Shown here in pieces: positions 1 to 7,085 of a stretch of 50,747 nucleotides of DNA (its first letter is position 1; every line of letters starts with the position of its first letter). Where the stretch lies: positions 1 to 50,747 of the forward strand of contig JABDFG010000010.1 in the NCBI GenBank assembly GCA_013286655.1, in the 5' to 3' direction. The notes under the pieces are model-generated. The model saw only the letters and a program-made list of their open reading frames with translations. It ran no database searches and was not told where the DNA came from. The stretch is from Bacteroidota bacterium. Its GTDB lineage: Bacteria; Bacteroidota; Bacteroidia; JABDFU01. The translations under genes were made by a program, and so were the position numbers.

Positions 1-326
1 ATGAAAAGGGGGGATATTCCTATGTTGCCTATGGGCATTACAGAAGTAAAGAACAGGAGCACCTAATAATTAATACGAAGGATGTGGATGAATTGCTATT
101 TGAAATATTCAAACATTCTACATTTATGGCAGCATTTGATTATGAACGCAAAAATCGTGTTGAAGCGCAAGATTGCCGTATAATAGCATTCCAAAAGCAT
201 ATTGAAATCTTAAACTCACTTCATTTGAAAAGGGAATTCATTATTAAACTCAAAGAGCGTTACGATTATTTACTTTCATTAAAAGAACCACTGCCGGTTC
301 CAGACAACTGGTCTAACAGGAAATAA
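1..326 (+). CDS. Imm63-like immunity protein, 5' end cut by window edge
   Basis: The frame is open to the left edge of the window with no ATG. The only internal start candidate, a GTG at 84, would drop clearly coding-like sequence (GGYSYVAYGHYRSKEQEH), so I read this as the C-terminal ~107 residues of a longer gene. Features such as DVDELLFEIF, MAAFDYERKNR and EAQDCRIIAFQKHIEIL match what I recall of the Imm63 family, small cytoplasmic immunity proteins paired with polymorphic toxins. That assignment is from memory of the family, not a search. No toxin gene is visible; a partner would be expected upstream, outside the window. The next gene starts 23 bases downstream on the same strand but looks unrelated. 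Confidence 0.6.
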   Translation, partial: EKGGYSYVAYGHYRSKEQEHLIINTKDVDELLFEIFKHSTFMAAFDYERKNRVEAQDCRIIAFQKHIEILNSLHLKREFIIKLKERYDYLLSLKEPLPVPDNWSNRK

Positions 327-349
327 GAATTGTGAAAATTCAGGTGTCG

Positions 350-958
350 ATGAAATATGCGGTTTTACTCCCGTTGTTTTTCCCTCTTATCTCAGATGCG
401 CAAAAGGATAGCTCTAGAAACTTATTAAGGGACAAGGAACTCTATAAATATGAATTTTGTATTTATAAAGAAGCCAAACCAGGTCATGTTATTTCAAATA
501 AACAAATTACCATCGCGGATACGGCCGTCTCTGTCGTGAAAGTTCAAATCATGAATGGGGCATCGCCAATTTCCTATGGAACAGTTGCATTTACCAATAA
601 GTCTGACGGTAAATCGTCAATAGTAGAGGCTGATTCAATGGGAATTTCTCAGATGATCCTTCCGTCAGGAATTTACGGTGTTAGATTCGGTTGTGTAGGT
701 TACAGCATTTTAACAATTGACAGCCTGCGGTTGGAAACAGGACAATTACAGGAAATAAAAGTATGTTTAGGAGAAGTAGGAGGATTTGTTGAATGTGAAA
801 TCCAATCTAAAAAACAACTGACAAAGAAGGAATTGTTTAAAAAGGAGCAAGAATTAACACAAAAAATTAATGGAGATGCTGATGTTAAAATACGCCATCA
901 TTATCTCAAAAGATTTTATCTGTACATAACTGACCTGAAGGACTGGAATCTGGATTAA
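350..958 (+). CDS. Secreted protein with prealbumin-like (carboxypeptidase regulatory) fold
   Basis: Predicted 202 aa. I chose the ATG at 350 rather than the in-frame GTG at 332 because it begins a clean signal peptide (MKYAVLLPLFFPLISDAQ). The middle (about residues 60-145) has the rhythm of a beta-sandwich carboxypeptidase-regulatory-like domain, common in exported Bacteroidota proteins: an element like GTVAFTNKSDG, then LPSGIYGVRFGCVGYS, then a GQ..EIKVCLGE strand. The C-terminus is lysine-rich and helical. The function is unknown; export to periplasm or cell surface is inferred from the signal peptide. It faces the convergent LigD-type gene across about 50 bases. Confidence 0.6.
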   Translation: MKYAVLLPLFFPLISDAQKDSSRNLLRDKELYKYEFCIYKEAKPGHVISNKQITIADTAVSVVKVQIMNGASPISYGTVAFTNKSDGKSSIVEADSMGISQMILPSGIYGVRFGCVGYSILTIDSLRLETGQLQEIKVCLGEVGGFVECEIQSKKQLTKKELFKKEQELTQKINGDADVKIRHHYLKRFYLYITDLKDWNLD

Positions 959-1009
959 TTGTGTTTCAAGATTCGCCGTGTAATTCAAACAGAATACTAA
1001 TTAAATGGA

Positions 1010-1960
1010 CTATTTTTCATCCAATTGTTTGATGCATTTTTGCAGATCAATACCCTTGCCTAAAATTCCTGAAAACAGATCTCCTTTTTTTTCGATTCGT
1101 TTCAATGCATTATTAATATTAAAGTCGATCGGACTCAATCCATATTTTACTTCTTTCCATTCAAGCGGCATAGATACTGTGGCTCCTTCTTTCGGTCTTA
1201 AGCTATACACGGAGGAAATGGTTTGGCCTCTTCGGTTTTGTAAATGATCGAGGTAGATCATTTTATCTCCGCGCTTATTTAAATTTCTTTCCAGACTTGT
1301 AAACTTCGGTAGTTGCTGCTGAGTGAAAATACAGATCAAGTGTGCAAAATCCTTTAACTGATCATACGTATATTTTTTTTGAGCTGGCACATAAATATGC
1401 ATCCCCGTTGCTCCTGAAGTTTTACAATAACTGGCTGCACCGGCTTTCTGTAAAATCGAATGAATTCCCTGGGCGGTTTCAATGACTTGATCAAATGTGT
1501 TTTTCTTTCCAGGATCAATGTCAATGATCAAGTAATCCGGAAAATCTAATTTTTGAATCGTTGAATGCCATGGATTAAGCTCAATGCATCCGAGATTATT
1601 CAGGTAGGCGAGGGTTGCTCCGTCATTACAAATGATGTAATTGACGTCTTTATTCGCCGATTCGGAAAATATTTCTTTTCTTTTTACCCATTGGGGGGCT
1701 TCATCCCCCGCGTCTTTATGAAAAAATCCTTCATCCTTTATTCCATTCGGATTTCGCTTCAATGATTCTGGGCGGTCTTTCAAATAAGGTAAAATATACT
1801 TTGAGATTGTTCTGTAGTATTCGATCACATCCCCTTTTGTGACACCTTCATCCGGCCAGAATACTTTATCCAGATGTGTCGTTTTGACTTTCAGCCTGAC
1901 AATATAATACACTGTAAATCCTATCAATGCGAATGCTATATATAATTCCAGCGAGGTCAT
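1010..1960 (-). CDS. Stand-alone LigD-type DNA repair polymerase with hydrophobic N-terminus
   Basis: This 316-aa protein is the archaeo-eukaryotic-primase-type polymerase domain of bacterial NHEJ ligase LigD (known family role: gap filling and NTP addition at broken ends). Visible catalytic elements are the metal pair D147-I-D149 in YLIIDIDPG, the SGATGMH motif ending in H188, and D238 in IYLDHLQNRRGQT. No ligase or phosphoesterase domain is fused and no Ku gene is nearby. The odd part is the N-terminus: residues 5-21 (LELYIAFALIGFTVYYI) form a hydrophobic helix, then VRLKVKTTHLDKVFWP enters the normal domain. The first in-frame ATG gives this start; a GTG inside the hydrophobic stretch is the only nearby alternative. 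A membrane-tethered form is an inference. Confidence 0.88.
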   Translation of the reverse strand: MTSLELYIAFALIGFTVYYIVRLKVKTTHLDKVFWPDEGVTKGDVIEYYRTISKYILPYLKDRPESLKRNPNGIKDEGFFHKDAGDEAPQWVKRKEIFSESANKDVNYIICNDGATLAYLNNLGCIELNPWHSTIQKLDFPDYLIIDIDPGKKNTFDQVIETAQGIHSILQKAGAASYCKTSGATGMHIYVPAQKKYTYDQLKDFAHLICIFTQQQLPKFTSLERNLNKRGDKMIYLDHLQNRRGQTISSVYSLRPKEGATVSMPLEWKEVKYGLSPIDFNINNALKRIEKKGDLFSGILGKGIDLQKCIKQLDEK

Positions 1961-1997
1961 CGTCTTTTTTATATTTCTTTAATTTTGCATCCCATTG

Positions 1998-2810
1998 TTA
2001 ATTGTATTTGAATATTCCAACTGCATGAACCGGATATTCTTGTTGTTTTGAAACACTAACAACATTTATTTCGACTCGCCAATCACCATTTTCAAGCTTA
2101 TCCCCAGTAATAGTGCCCTTGGATATTTCATGGAGATTTGGCGGGCAGTGACAATAGGAGGAAAAAACAGTACTTGCCCTTACAAGTGCGAAATCTTTCA
2201 AGATAAAATGTTCATTCAGGGTGTCAACCTCGAATAAAAATCGCATCGCATGACCAGCGTCGTACTCCATCGTTTGATCATAATCCGGGGATTGATAGTA
2301 ATACTCAAAAACAGTCGCCTTTCCACGAATAATCGATACACTATAACCGGCGTTTACAGCCGAATTTTCATATATCGTATAGGTCGTATCCTCCATTCCT
2401 GAATGACTTCGTCCTTTATGTTTCAAAGTATCCCTTGACAATGTCACAAATCTCTTTGGAATTTCTGATGACAAGGGAGCATCTCCGACGTATTTCCCTC
2501 CTGCAAATACTTGAATTTGTTTCAGCTTCTTGTCCTCATCGTAAAAATACTTTTTCCCGATAATGAGCTTCCGTCTTTTAAACACACCATTTTTATTGAT
2601 TGTATAGCTAAGATTGAAAATCCGGTAATAACCGCTGCCGTAGAAAGGTTCTCTATCCTTTTCAGGAATCGCCATATATTCCTTGTCCATACTGTCAATT
2701 TGAGCGATGGTTCTGTTAAGGCGTGTGACGGAATCTTGTGCTTTGGTCACGGAATAAAACCCCATACCCAAAATGACAACTGTTACGAGGAGTTTTGAGA
2801 ACGGCATCAT
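1998..2810 (-). CDS. Secreted protein of unknown function
   Basis: Predicted 270 aa. Residues 1-24 are a signal peptide (LLVTVVILGMGFYSVTKAQ), so the product is exported. The remainder is soluble and rich in beta-forming residues, with a CHCPP cysteine pair near residue 220 and many Tyr/Asp residues. I recognise no catalytic motif or family. It is the first of four consecutive minus-strand genes for small Bacteroidota-type exported or membrane proteins. The gap to the next gene upstream (about 50 bases) is compatible with co-transcription. Confidence 0.6.
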   Translation of the reverse strand: MMPFSKLLVTVVILGMGFYSVTKAQDSVTRLNRTIAQIDSMDKEYMAIPEKDREPFYGSGYYRIFNLSYTINKNGVFKRRKLIIGKKYFYDEDKKLKQIQVFAGGKYVGDAPLSSEIPKRFVTLSRDTLKHKGRSHSGMEDTTYTIYENSAVNAGYSVSIIRGKATVFEYYYQSPDYDQTMEYDAGHAMRFLFEVDTLNEHFILKDFALVRASTVFSSYCHCPPNLHEISKGTITGDKLENGDWRVEINVVSVSKQQEYPVHAVGIFKYN

Positions 2811-2858
2811 TACCTTGGCTAAAATAGATAAAAGAAGGGTTTTGACAAAAAATCAATT

Positions 2859-3413
2859 TTATTCAAATGCCTCTTCTCCAATTTCAAGTAATTTATTTTC
2901 CCTAAAATCCGTAAGGTTTCCTTTTTGAGTTTTTTTGACTCCTTTTATTTCGATCATTTTACCTGATTTCAGATTAATAACTTTGATTCCCACATTTTGT
3001 TTTTCACTAAGAGAATAATAGGTGTCATAAATGACGTATTTAAAATTATCATTTATGAAGGATACGTAATTTAAATCCATACCCGAATTATCAGTTCCGC
3101 CACCTCTCAAGTAAAACGAGTATTTAAATTTAGACCAACTGGATTTACCCATTTCCGGATATTCAAATTCAATTTTATCTTTTGTTCCGAATCGGTAGAT
3201 AATGTAGCCGTTTGCCTTATCCTTAGCGAGAACAACCATTTTACCAGTAACTGTTTCAAATGAATAAATGGGCTCTTCATTTGGCAGAATATAGGCTTGC
3301 ATATGTTCTGCATGAACTATTTTTGGGGTGTCCTTTAGAGCATTTTGCCCAAAGCAGCCCAATGACAGGGGTAACAGGAGGTAAAATAGAAATTTCGCGG
3401 ACTCGGCTTTCAT
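2859..3413 (-). CDS. Secreted protein of unknown function
   Basis: Predicted 184 aa. The ATG at 3413 begins a good signal peptide (MKAESAKFLFYLLLPLSLGC, then FGQ); an in-frame ATG 24 bases upstream would only add MASPNNKI. The mature part is beta-rich, with segments such as MVVLAKDKANGYIIYRFG and FKYVIYDTYYSLSEKQNVG, which suggests a small beta-barrel or propeller fragment. No motif identifies a function. A cysteine near the end of the signal could make it a lipoprotein, but no clear lipobox is visible, so cleavage after FGQ is more likely. Confidence 0.6.
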   Translation of the reverse strand: MKAESAKFLFYLLLPLSLGCFGQNALKDTPKIVHAEHMQAYILPNEEPIYSFETVTGKMVVLAKDKANGYIIYRFGTKDKIEFEYPEMGKSSWSKFKYSFYLRGGGTDNSGMDLNYVSFINDNFKYVIYDTYYSLSEKQNVGIKVINLKSGKMIEIKGVKKTQKGNLTDFRENKLLEIGEEAFE

Positions 3414-3511
3414 TATTTTATTATTGGGTGAAGCCACGTTTCAATTCAATCATGATTCACAAACCGATTATTAAAAATTAACACAAACTGAGATCCATCC
3501 AGGGGAGCGTT

Positions 3512-3904
3512 TTATTTCTTTATTTTTTTCTTGATGGCTTCGTTTGAACAGTTGAATGTACATCCTCTTCTATGAATAATTTTGAAAACAACTGAATCTC
3601 CTTTTTTTGCAGACATATCATCCTTCCCATCTTGTTCAATTTTACTCGTAGTAAAATTTTCCTTCATTATATGACCATCTATGATTAGTTTTTTAATAAA
3701 ACATCCAACCGAATCCTCCGTCCGAATTGAAATATCATGGCCATTGTACCTTCCATAGAATACAGTTGTATCAAAAACTTCACCCTTCTGTTCAACAGAA
3801 ACAGGAGCTGTCTGGTTCCGATTATTTTGCCCAAATCCTCCATGTCCCATAATCACAAGCCCCACAAGTAGGATGAATTTCTGAAATTTGTTAAAATTCA
3901 ACAT
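3512..3904 (-). CDS. Small secreted protein of unknown function
   Basis: Predicted 130 aa with an N-terminal signal peptide (about residues 1-26, ending HGGFGQ). The mature region has three cysteines: one in VGCFIKKL and two in GCTFNCSN. It ends in a lysine-rich tail. I do not recognise the family. It lies between a DUF5808-like membrane protein, separated by only five bases, and another small exported protein, so the minus-strand genes here may share a transcript. Confidence 0.5.
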   Translation of the reverse strand: MLNFNKFQKFILLVGLVIMGHGGFGQNNRNQTAPVSVEQKGEVFDTTVFYGRYNGHDISIRTEDSVGCFIKKLIIDGHIMKENFTTSKIEQDGKDDMSAKKGDSVVFKIIHRRGCTFNCSNEAIKKKIKK

Positions 3905-3909
3905 CTATG

Positions 3910-4164
3910 CTAGTGAGCAAATAAAATAGTTAATGTAATAATCAGAAGAATAAATGTAAAACCTAATATTGATTTCGGGTTTCCAAAATTTATTGTCCAT
4001 CCCAACCAACTTATCCTTTTCGGAGGGAAAATCCGCTTATCTTCTTTGTTAAAATAGAAAATGCCAAACTTCCAGTTTTCCGGGTCATCATGCCACTTGT
4101 CGTATTTGTCTTGATCTGAATTTTTCACAGAAGCTAAATTATAACAATTTTGGAACGGTTTCAT
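3910..4164 (-). CDS. Small DUF5808-like membrane protein
   Basis: Predicted 84 aa. Residues 25-62 carry the pattern DDPENWKFGIFYFNKEDKRI followed by FPPKR...GWTINFGNPKS, which matches the DUF5808 domain as I know it. A single transmembrane helix (ILGFTFILLIITLTILFA) sits at the C-terminus. No molecular function is established for this domain. The stop lies five bases before the start of the next minus-strand gene, so the two are probably co-transcribed. The product should be anchored in the inner membrane; topology is not determined here. Confidence 0.6.
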   Translation of the reverse strand: MKPFQNCYNLASVKNSDQDKYDKWHDDPENWKFGIFYFNKEDKRIFPPKRISWLGWTINFGNPKSILGFTFILLIITLTILFAH

Positions 4165-4293
4165 CCTATCCTGATTTAATGCTTACTCGGACTCTGTATA
4201 ACGATACAAAATCGCACAAAACTCATCAAAATTGAATATTTCCGCACACCAATATCGCCCACCTATTTTAAAATCAGTAAATTAACATCTGTT

Positions 4294-4509
4294 ATGAAAA
4301 CAGGAATAGTCAAATCCTACAACGAATTAAGCAAATACGGCTTTATCACAGTAGATGGAAATTATATCACCGAGGATGGCTTTACGGCAAAGGATATCTT
4401 CTTTCACGAAACGGGGCTGACATATCGGGCCAAACAAGGTGATTCAGTTACCTTCGTAATTGAAAAGGGGAAGAAGGGGTTGATTGCAGTTAATGTGAAG
4501 CAACAATGA
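4294..4509 (+). CDS. Cold-shock-domain nucleic-acid-binding protein
   Basis: At 71 aa this has the size and strand pattern of a single cold-shock domain: TGIVKSYNELSKYGFITVDG corresponds to the RNP1-type first half (K-x-GFI), and DIFFHETGL to the RNP2-like half, followed by KQGDSVTFVIEKGKKGLIAVNV. These proteins bind single-stranded RNA or DNA and act in the cytoplasm. The spacing insertion NYITEDGFTAK makes it a divergent member rather than a CspA-type housekeeping copy. Its TGA stop overlaps the ATG of the next ORF in an ATGA arrangement, so the two are translationally coupled. Confidence 0.8.
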   Translation: MKTGIVKSYNELSKYGFITVDGNYITEDGFTAKDIFFHETGLTYRAKQGDSVTFVIEKGKKGLIAVNVKQQ

Positions 4510-4751
4510 CTAACAAGCCCGATAAGAAAAGGGGGACAAGATCATATTAGTTTTTCGGTGAGTTCCGAAGCTATAGTTGGTACGAAAACGGAAATCATTT
4601 CTTATCAGCATCATTCGACAAAAATGGTCTTGGAAAGAGATATACAAAGTGGAACGAGCGCGGAGAACTTGCACTTGAGGGCAAATTCAATACATTAAAT
4701 GACCTGAAGCCAGTTCTTGAAGACGTTCTTTCAAAAAATAATGACAAATAG
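4506..4751 (+). pseudogene. Small ORF interrupted by an in-frame TAG
   Basis: An ATG that overlaps the stop of the cold-shock gene (ATGA) opens a frame reading MTNKPDKKRGTRSY, then TAG at 4548-4550. The same frame continues uninterrupted for 66 more codons (FFGEFRSYSWYENGNHF, later KRYTKWNERGELALEGKF) to a TAG at 4749. Together this would be an 81-codon protein with one amber codon. The second half resembles the short Y/W-G-G repeat style of MORN-like or YwqK-type proteins, but I cannot name a family. Possible explanations are recent inactivation, a base-call error, or readthrough. Confidence 0.5.
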
Positions 4752-4912
4752 TCCAAACCGCTCACAGCTTGAGAAAGCTCGATTCTTCAAAAGACCTTAA
4801 GCATTTTATTGAAAAAGTCGGGACGAACCGCTTTTTAGGGGGCAAGAAAATTGTTTTTGAGTTCGTTCAACCTTTCGACAAAATGGCGCAGATAAAGGGT
4901 CAGAGAGAAAAA
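4745..4912 (+). pseudogene. Possible 3' remnant of a mobile-element gene next to the tRNA
   Basis: A startless open frame reads, in pieces, SSKDLKHFIEKVGTNRFLGG, then KKIVFEFVQPFDKMAQIKG, and runs into the tRNA gene. A hydrophobic strand ending in a ..F..PFD.. motif just before a tRNA resembles the tail of some Bacteroidota serine recombinases that integrate at tRNA genes. This rests on pattern memory only; no catalytic domain is present. It could equally be non-coding sequence. Confidence 0.18.
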
Positions 4913-4933
4913 AGCCCCGCAGTTGCGGGGCTT
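4905..4933 (-). terminator. Rho-independent terminator of tRNA-Leu
   Basis: A perfect stem (AGCCCCGC / GCGGGGCT, loop AGTT) is flanked on the plus strand by six A residues, which become a U-tract when read on the minus strand. It lies about 35 bases past the 3' end of tRNA-Leu, in the right orientation to end that transcript. Confidence 0.85.
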
Positions 4934-4966
4934 AGTTTGGGAGAAGTTGGTAGTGCATCTCCCGAA

Positions 4967-5053
4967 TGGTACCCGGGACGGGACTTGAACCCGTACGACT
5001 GTGAGGTCACAGGATTTTAAGTCCTGCGTGTCTACCAATTCCACCACCCAGGC
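4967..5053 (-). tRNA. tRNA-Leu (anticodon TAA)
   Basis: The 87-base gene on the minus strand has acceptor stem GCCTGGG pairing with CCCGGGT (G-U pairs tolerated), a D-arm TGGTGGAATTGGTAGACACG, an anticodon stem CAGGA/TCCTG around loop CTTAAAA with anticodon TAA, a long variable arm typical of class II tRNAs, and a T-arm with GTTCAAGTC. The CCA end is encoded. It reads UUA, and UUG through wobble. It stands alone rather than in a tRNA cluster and has its own terminator. Confidence 0.95.
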
Positions 5054-5119
5054 AAATTTGCTATATAAACGCTATTAAAAGCATTCTTTTCTATGAACCC
5101 CCTGTTTCCCTTAAATGGA

Positions 5120-5143
5120 AAAAGCCTCATAAAATAGGCTTTT
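5120..5143. terminator. A/T-flanked hairpin, bidirectional terminator-like
   Basis: AAAAGCCT and AGGCTTTT form an 8-bp stem with an 8-base loop (CATAAAAT). A-tracts on one side and T-tracts on the other would allow termination in either direction. It lies between the divergent tRNA-Leu and the DUF4440 gene, so its target transcript is unclear. Confidence 0.4.
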
Positions 5144-5236
5144 AAAAACAAGCGACCATAAAAACCAAGAACGGGTCCAAAAATACGAAATAAAACTATT
5201 TCAGACCAGTAAGTGAGAATTTTATTAGTTTTATTC

Positions 5237-5617
5237 ATGCACAAGAATGTGATAAACAGAGAACAAATTATTGAAAATGAGAGGAAGTTACTGGAGGCTT
5301 TTAAAAACAAAGACCTTGCCTTCTTGGAAGAGGTGTTGCATGAAAGCTGTCTTTTTAATCTTCCAAATGGGAAGACGGCAACAAAATCAGATGTCATTGA
5401 GAATTATCGTTCAGGCAATACCGTAATGATTTCCATTTCAACTACCGACCAAATAATTAATTTGTTTGATGATGTAGCTGTTGTAGATGTAATTCAAAAT
5501 ATGAAACTTAACTATTTTGATCAATTGACAGATTCGAAATATCGTTACATACGAGTTTGGAAAATGTTTAGTAATAAATGGAAGGCGATTTCTGTTACGG
5601 GCATTCCATTGGAATAA
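5237..5617 (+). CDS. DUF4440 / SnoaL-like (NTF2 fold) protein
   Basis: Predicted 126 aa. The start at 5237 gives MHKNVINREQIIENERKLLE, the usual first helix; an in-frame start 24 bases upstream adds only a few hydrophobic residues. The order helix (LLEAFKNKDLAFLEEVLHES), strand with LPNGKTATKSDVIENYRSG, and a final pair (YRYIRVWKMFSNKWKAISVT) is the NTF2-like fold of DUF4440. These are usually small cytoplasmic proteins, some enzymatic and many of unknown role. No catalytic residue can be assigned. The following TrmO-like gene is on the same strand 35 bases downstream. Confidence 0.75.
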   Translation: MHKNVINREQIIENERKLLEAFKNKDLAFLEEVLHESCLFNLPNGKTATKSDVIENYRSGNTVMISISTTDQIINLFDDVAVVDVIQNMKLNYFDQLTDSKYRYIRVWKMFSNKWKAISVTGIPLE

Positions 5618-5652
5618 TATAAAGGCCTTTATGGCAAGCGCAAACAAGGAAA

Positions 5653-6114
5653 ATGGAAATTAATCTAAAACCAGTAGCCATTGTCAGAAATTCAAGAAAA
5701 ACACCGATTGATGATCACTGGGAAGGAGTAATCTCAGAAATCGTGTTGGCTGACCACATACCAACGGAAGCATTTGAAAACATATCTGACTTTTCGCATT
5801 TGGAAATTATCTACTTCTTTGACAAGGTGAAAGCCGATGATCTTATTTATTACGGAAGACCTAGGGGAAATCCTGACTATCCTGTTGTTGGTATATTTGG
5901 GCAAAGGAAGAAGGACAGACCCAACAGCATTGGACTTTGCACGGTTGAACTATTGGAACACAAGGGGCGGACAATAAAGGTTAAATATTTGGATGCAATT
6001 GACGGCACGCCAGTACTGGACATCAAGCCCTCGTTCAGGGAGTTTCAGCCCAAAGGAGAAATTAAACAACCAAACTGGGTGTCTGATCTGATGAAGGATT
6101 ACTGGAAGGGATAG
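5653..6114 (+). CDS. TrmO-like (TsaA/UPF0066) SAM-dependent methyltransferase
   Basis: Predicted 153 aa. The family signature is present: an N-terminal KPVAIVRNS, a strand with FSHLEIIYFFDKV, then GRPRGNPDYPVVGIFGQRKK and DRPNSIGLCTVELLE, which form the SAM-binding beta barrel, then DAIDGTPVLDIKPS. E. coli TrmO methylates N6-threonylcarbamoyl-A37 of tRNA-Thr, but that enzyme has a C-terminal extension missing here. The single-domain form occurs widely and its substrate is less certain. The stop is separated by one base from the stop of a convergent small ORF. Confidence 0.82.
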   Translation: MEINLKPVAIVRNSRKTPIDDHWEGVISEIVLADHIPTEAFENISDFSHLEIIYFFDKVKADDLIYYGRPRGNPDYPVVGIFGQRKKDRPNSIGLCTVELLEHKGRTIKVKYLDAIDGTPVLDIKPSFREFQPKGEIKQPNWVSDLMKDYWKG

Positions 6115-6115
6115 C

Positions 6116-6292
6116 CTATATCCCCAGCAATCCTCCAGACAAATCCCACGAACCACAGCTGTTTTTGGTTTTGCTATGTCTCCGGACATTTTCTTTCCTT
6201 CTTTCATGACTTACCTTTCGGAGCTCTTTGGCCGATAAAAAGCAGGAGTCGGATTTATCTTCCTGAAATCCATTTATTTTTTCTTGGTTCAT
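6116..6292 (-). CDS. Putative 58-aa basic small protein
   Basis: The frame starts with ATG at 6292 (MNQEKINGFQEDKSDSCFLS) and continues with a strongly charged helix (AKELRKVSHERRKENVRRH) and a Gly-rich tail ending CGSWDLSGGLLGI. Its stop abuts, without overlapping, the stop of the convergent TrmO-like gene, which is the arrangement expected for a real gene. It has two cysteines and no membrane segment. I do not recognise a family. Length and lack of a Shine-Dalgarno motif keep confidence low. Confidence 0.4.
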   Translation of the reverse strand: MNQEKINGFQEDKSDSCFLSAKELRKVSHERRKENVRRHSKTKNSCGSWDLSGGLLGI

Positions 6293-6327
6293 ATGGTTAA
6301 CATTTTTAAAAAGGTAAATTTTGTTAT

Positions 6328-6435
6328 TTATTTCAACCAGATCGACAATAAGCCAACACCGATTACTAAGCTAAAAACTGCAATCACAGCTATGTCTGGT
6401 AGCTTTTGATTAATCCTTTTTTTGATCGTTTCCAT
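6328..6435 (-). CDS. Putative 35-aa single-pass membrane protein
   Basis: The frame encodes METIKKRINQKLPD followed by a hydrophobic helix (about residues 15-33) and ends WLK. Positive charges before the helix predict an N-in topology. It lies 35 bases upstream of the other small minus-strand ORF, so the two could be one transcript. The leader is A/T-rich, as usual in this group. Proteins this small are easily missed, but short hydrophobic frames also occur by chance. Confidence 0.4.
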   Translation of the reverse strand: METIKKRINQKLPDIAVIAVFSLVIGVGLLSIWLK

Positions 6436-6683
6436 TTGATTATTTATTGATTATACTGGTAAAACGGCAAGAATGGTGCAAAAAGTATAGGACGGCAGCT
6501 AAAATTATGTTAAGAAATGTTAATCAGAGATGCAGTATTAAGGAGATGTAGCGTGATTACACTTCTTGGTATCGGTATTCTATTATTTAATCAACAAACT
6601 CACCGCTTAAAAATTTTAAAGGAAATTTGTTATTAGTATATTCACACCCCCACTTGGGTCATGAATTGATAAATGTATTTTAA
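6436..6683. other. Intergenic region, 248 bp
   Basis: The stretch is A/T-rich with no RNA gene or strong hairpin that I can see. A 39-codon frame (6517-6636) is present and an AAGGAG stands seven bases before a GTG inside it, but it has no other sign of coding. A promoter for the following gene and kinase probably lies here; I cannot place it reliably. Confidence 0.4.
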
Positions 6684-7085
6684 ATGGCAATGTCATTTCA
6701 GCAGTATCTCGTATGTATTCTTTTAGCGGCATCGTTGACTTGCCGGGGACAAATGGAAGTTAGAGATAGTGTACCTATTAAACAGAAAACTAATCAACCG
6801 GCAAAAGTTGCCAATATCCCAAAGGATGCTTTTTGGATTGGTGGTGCGGACGGAGGACAATGGTATTTAATTGGAATTATTGACAAGCAGGCGAAAACAG
6901 TCCAATTTAAAATCTATAACGATTACGATGGGCATTTACTTTTTGATAAATATTTTAAATTAATCTGTGATTCAGATGTGGAAGTTGATTTGACTACGTT
7001 ACAAACTCAAATAAATACCTTTGATGGTAGCCGGATTCTATTAATATCAACTAATAAAGACAATAAATATTGCTATTTTGAATAA
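6684..7085 (+). CDS. Small exported protein overlapping the hybrid kinase gene
   Basis: Predicted 133 aa with a signal peptide (FQQYLVCILLAASLTCRGQ; an ATG two codons in gives an equivalent start). The mature part contains DAFWIGGADGGQWYLIGIID and an IYNDYDGHLLFDKYFKL segment, which look like a compact beta domain. I cannot assign a family. Its end overlaps the start of the hybrid kinase by eight bases, implying one mRNA. A periplasmic partner or sensor accessory is possible, but the kinase has no membrane segment, so the link is only positional. Confidence 0.6.
   Translation: MAMSFQQYLVCILLAASLTCRGQMEVRDSVPIKQKTNQPAKVANIPKDAFWIGGADGGQWYLIGIIDKQAKTVQFKIYNDYDGHLLFDKYFKLICDSDVEVDLTTLQTQINTFDGSRILLISTNKDNKYCYFE

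Noticed and set aside
4835-5047. Minus-strand frame through the tRNA-Leu gene
   Set aside because: The translation (VELVDTQDLKSCDLTVVRVQ) is the known spurious reading of tRNA sequence.
5032-5397. Minus-strand frame overlapping the DUF4440 gene and tRNA
   Set aside because: It crosses the tRNA 5' end and a hairpin, and the DUF4440 frame on the other strand shows a real fold.
5950-6207. 85-codon minus-strand frame overlapping the TrmO-like gene
   Set aside because: It runs through conserved TrmO coding sequence; the alternative 58-aa frame ending at 6116 fits the gap better.
6517-6636. 39-codon frame, with an inner GTG preceded by AAGGAG
   Set aside because: Too short, with no conserved feature; a good ribosome site by chance is plausible in A/G-rich DNA.
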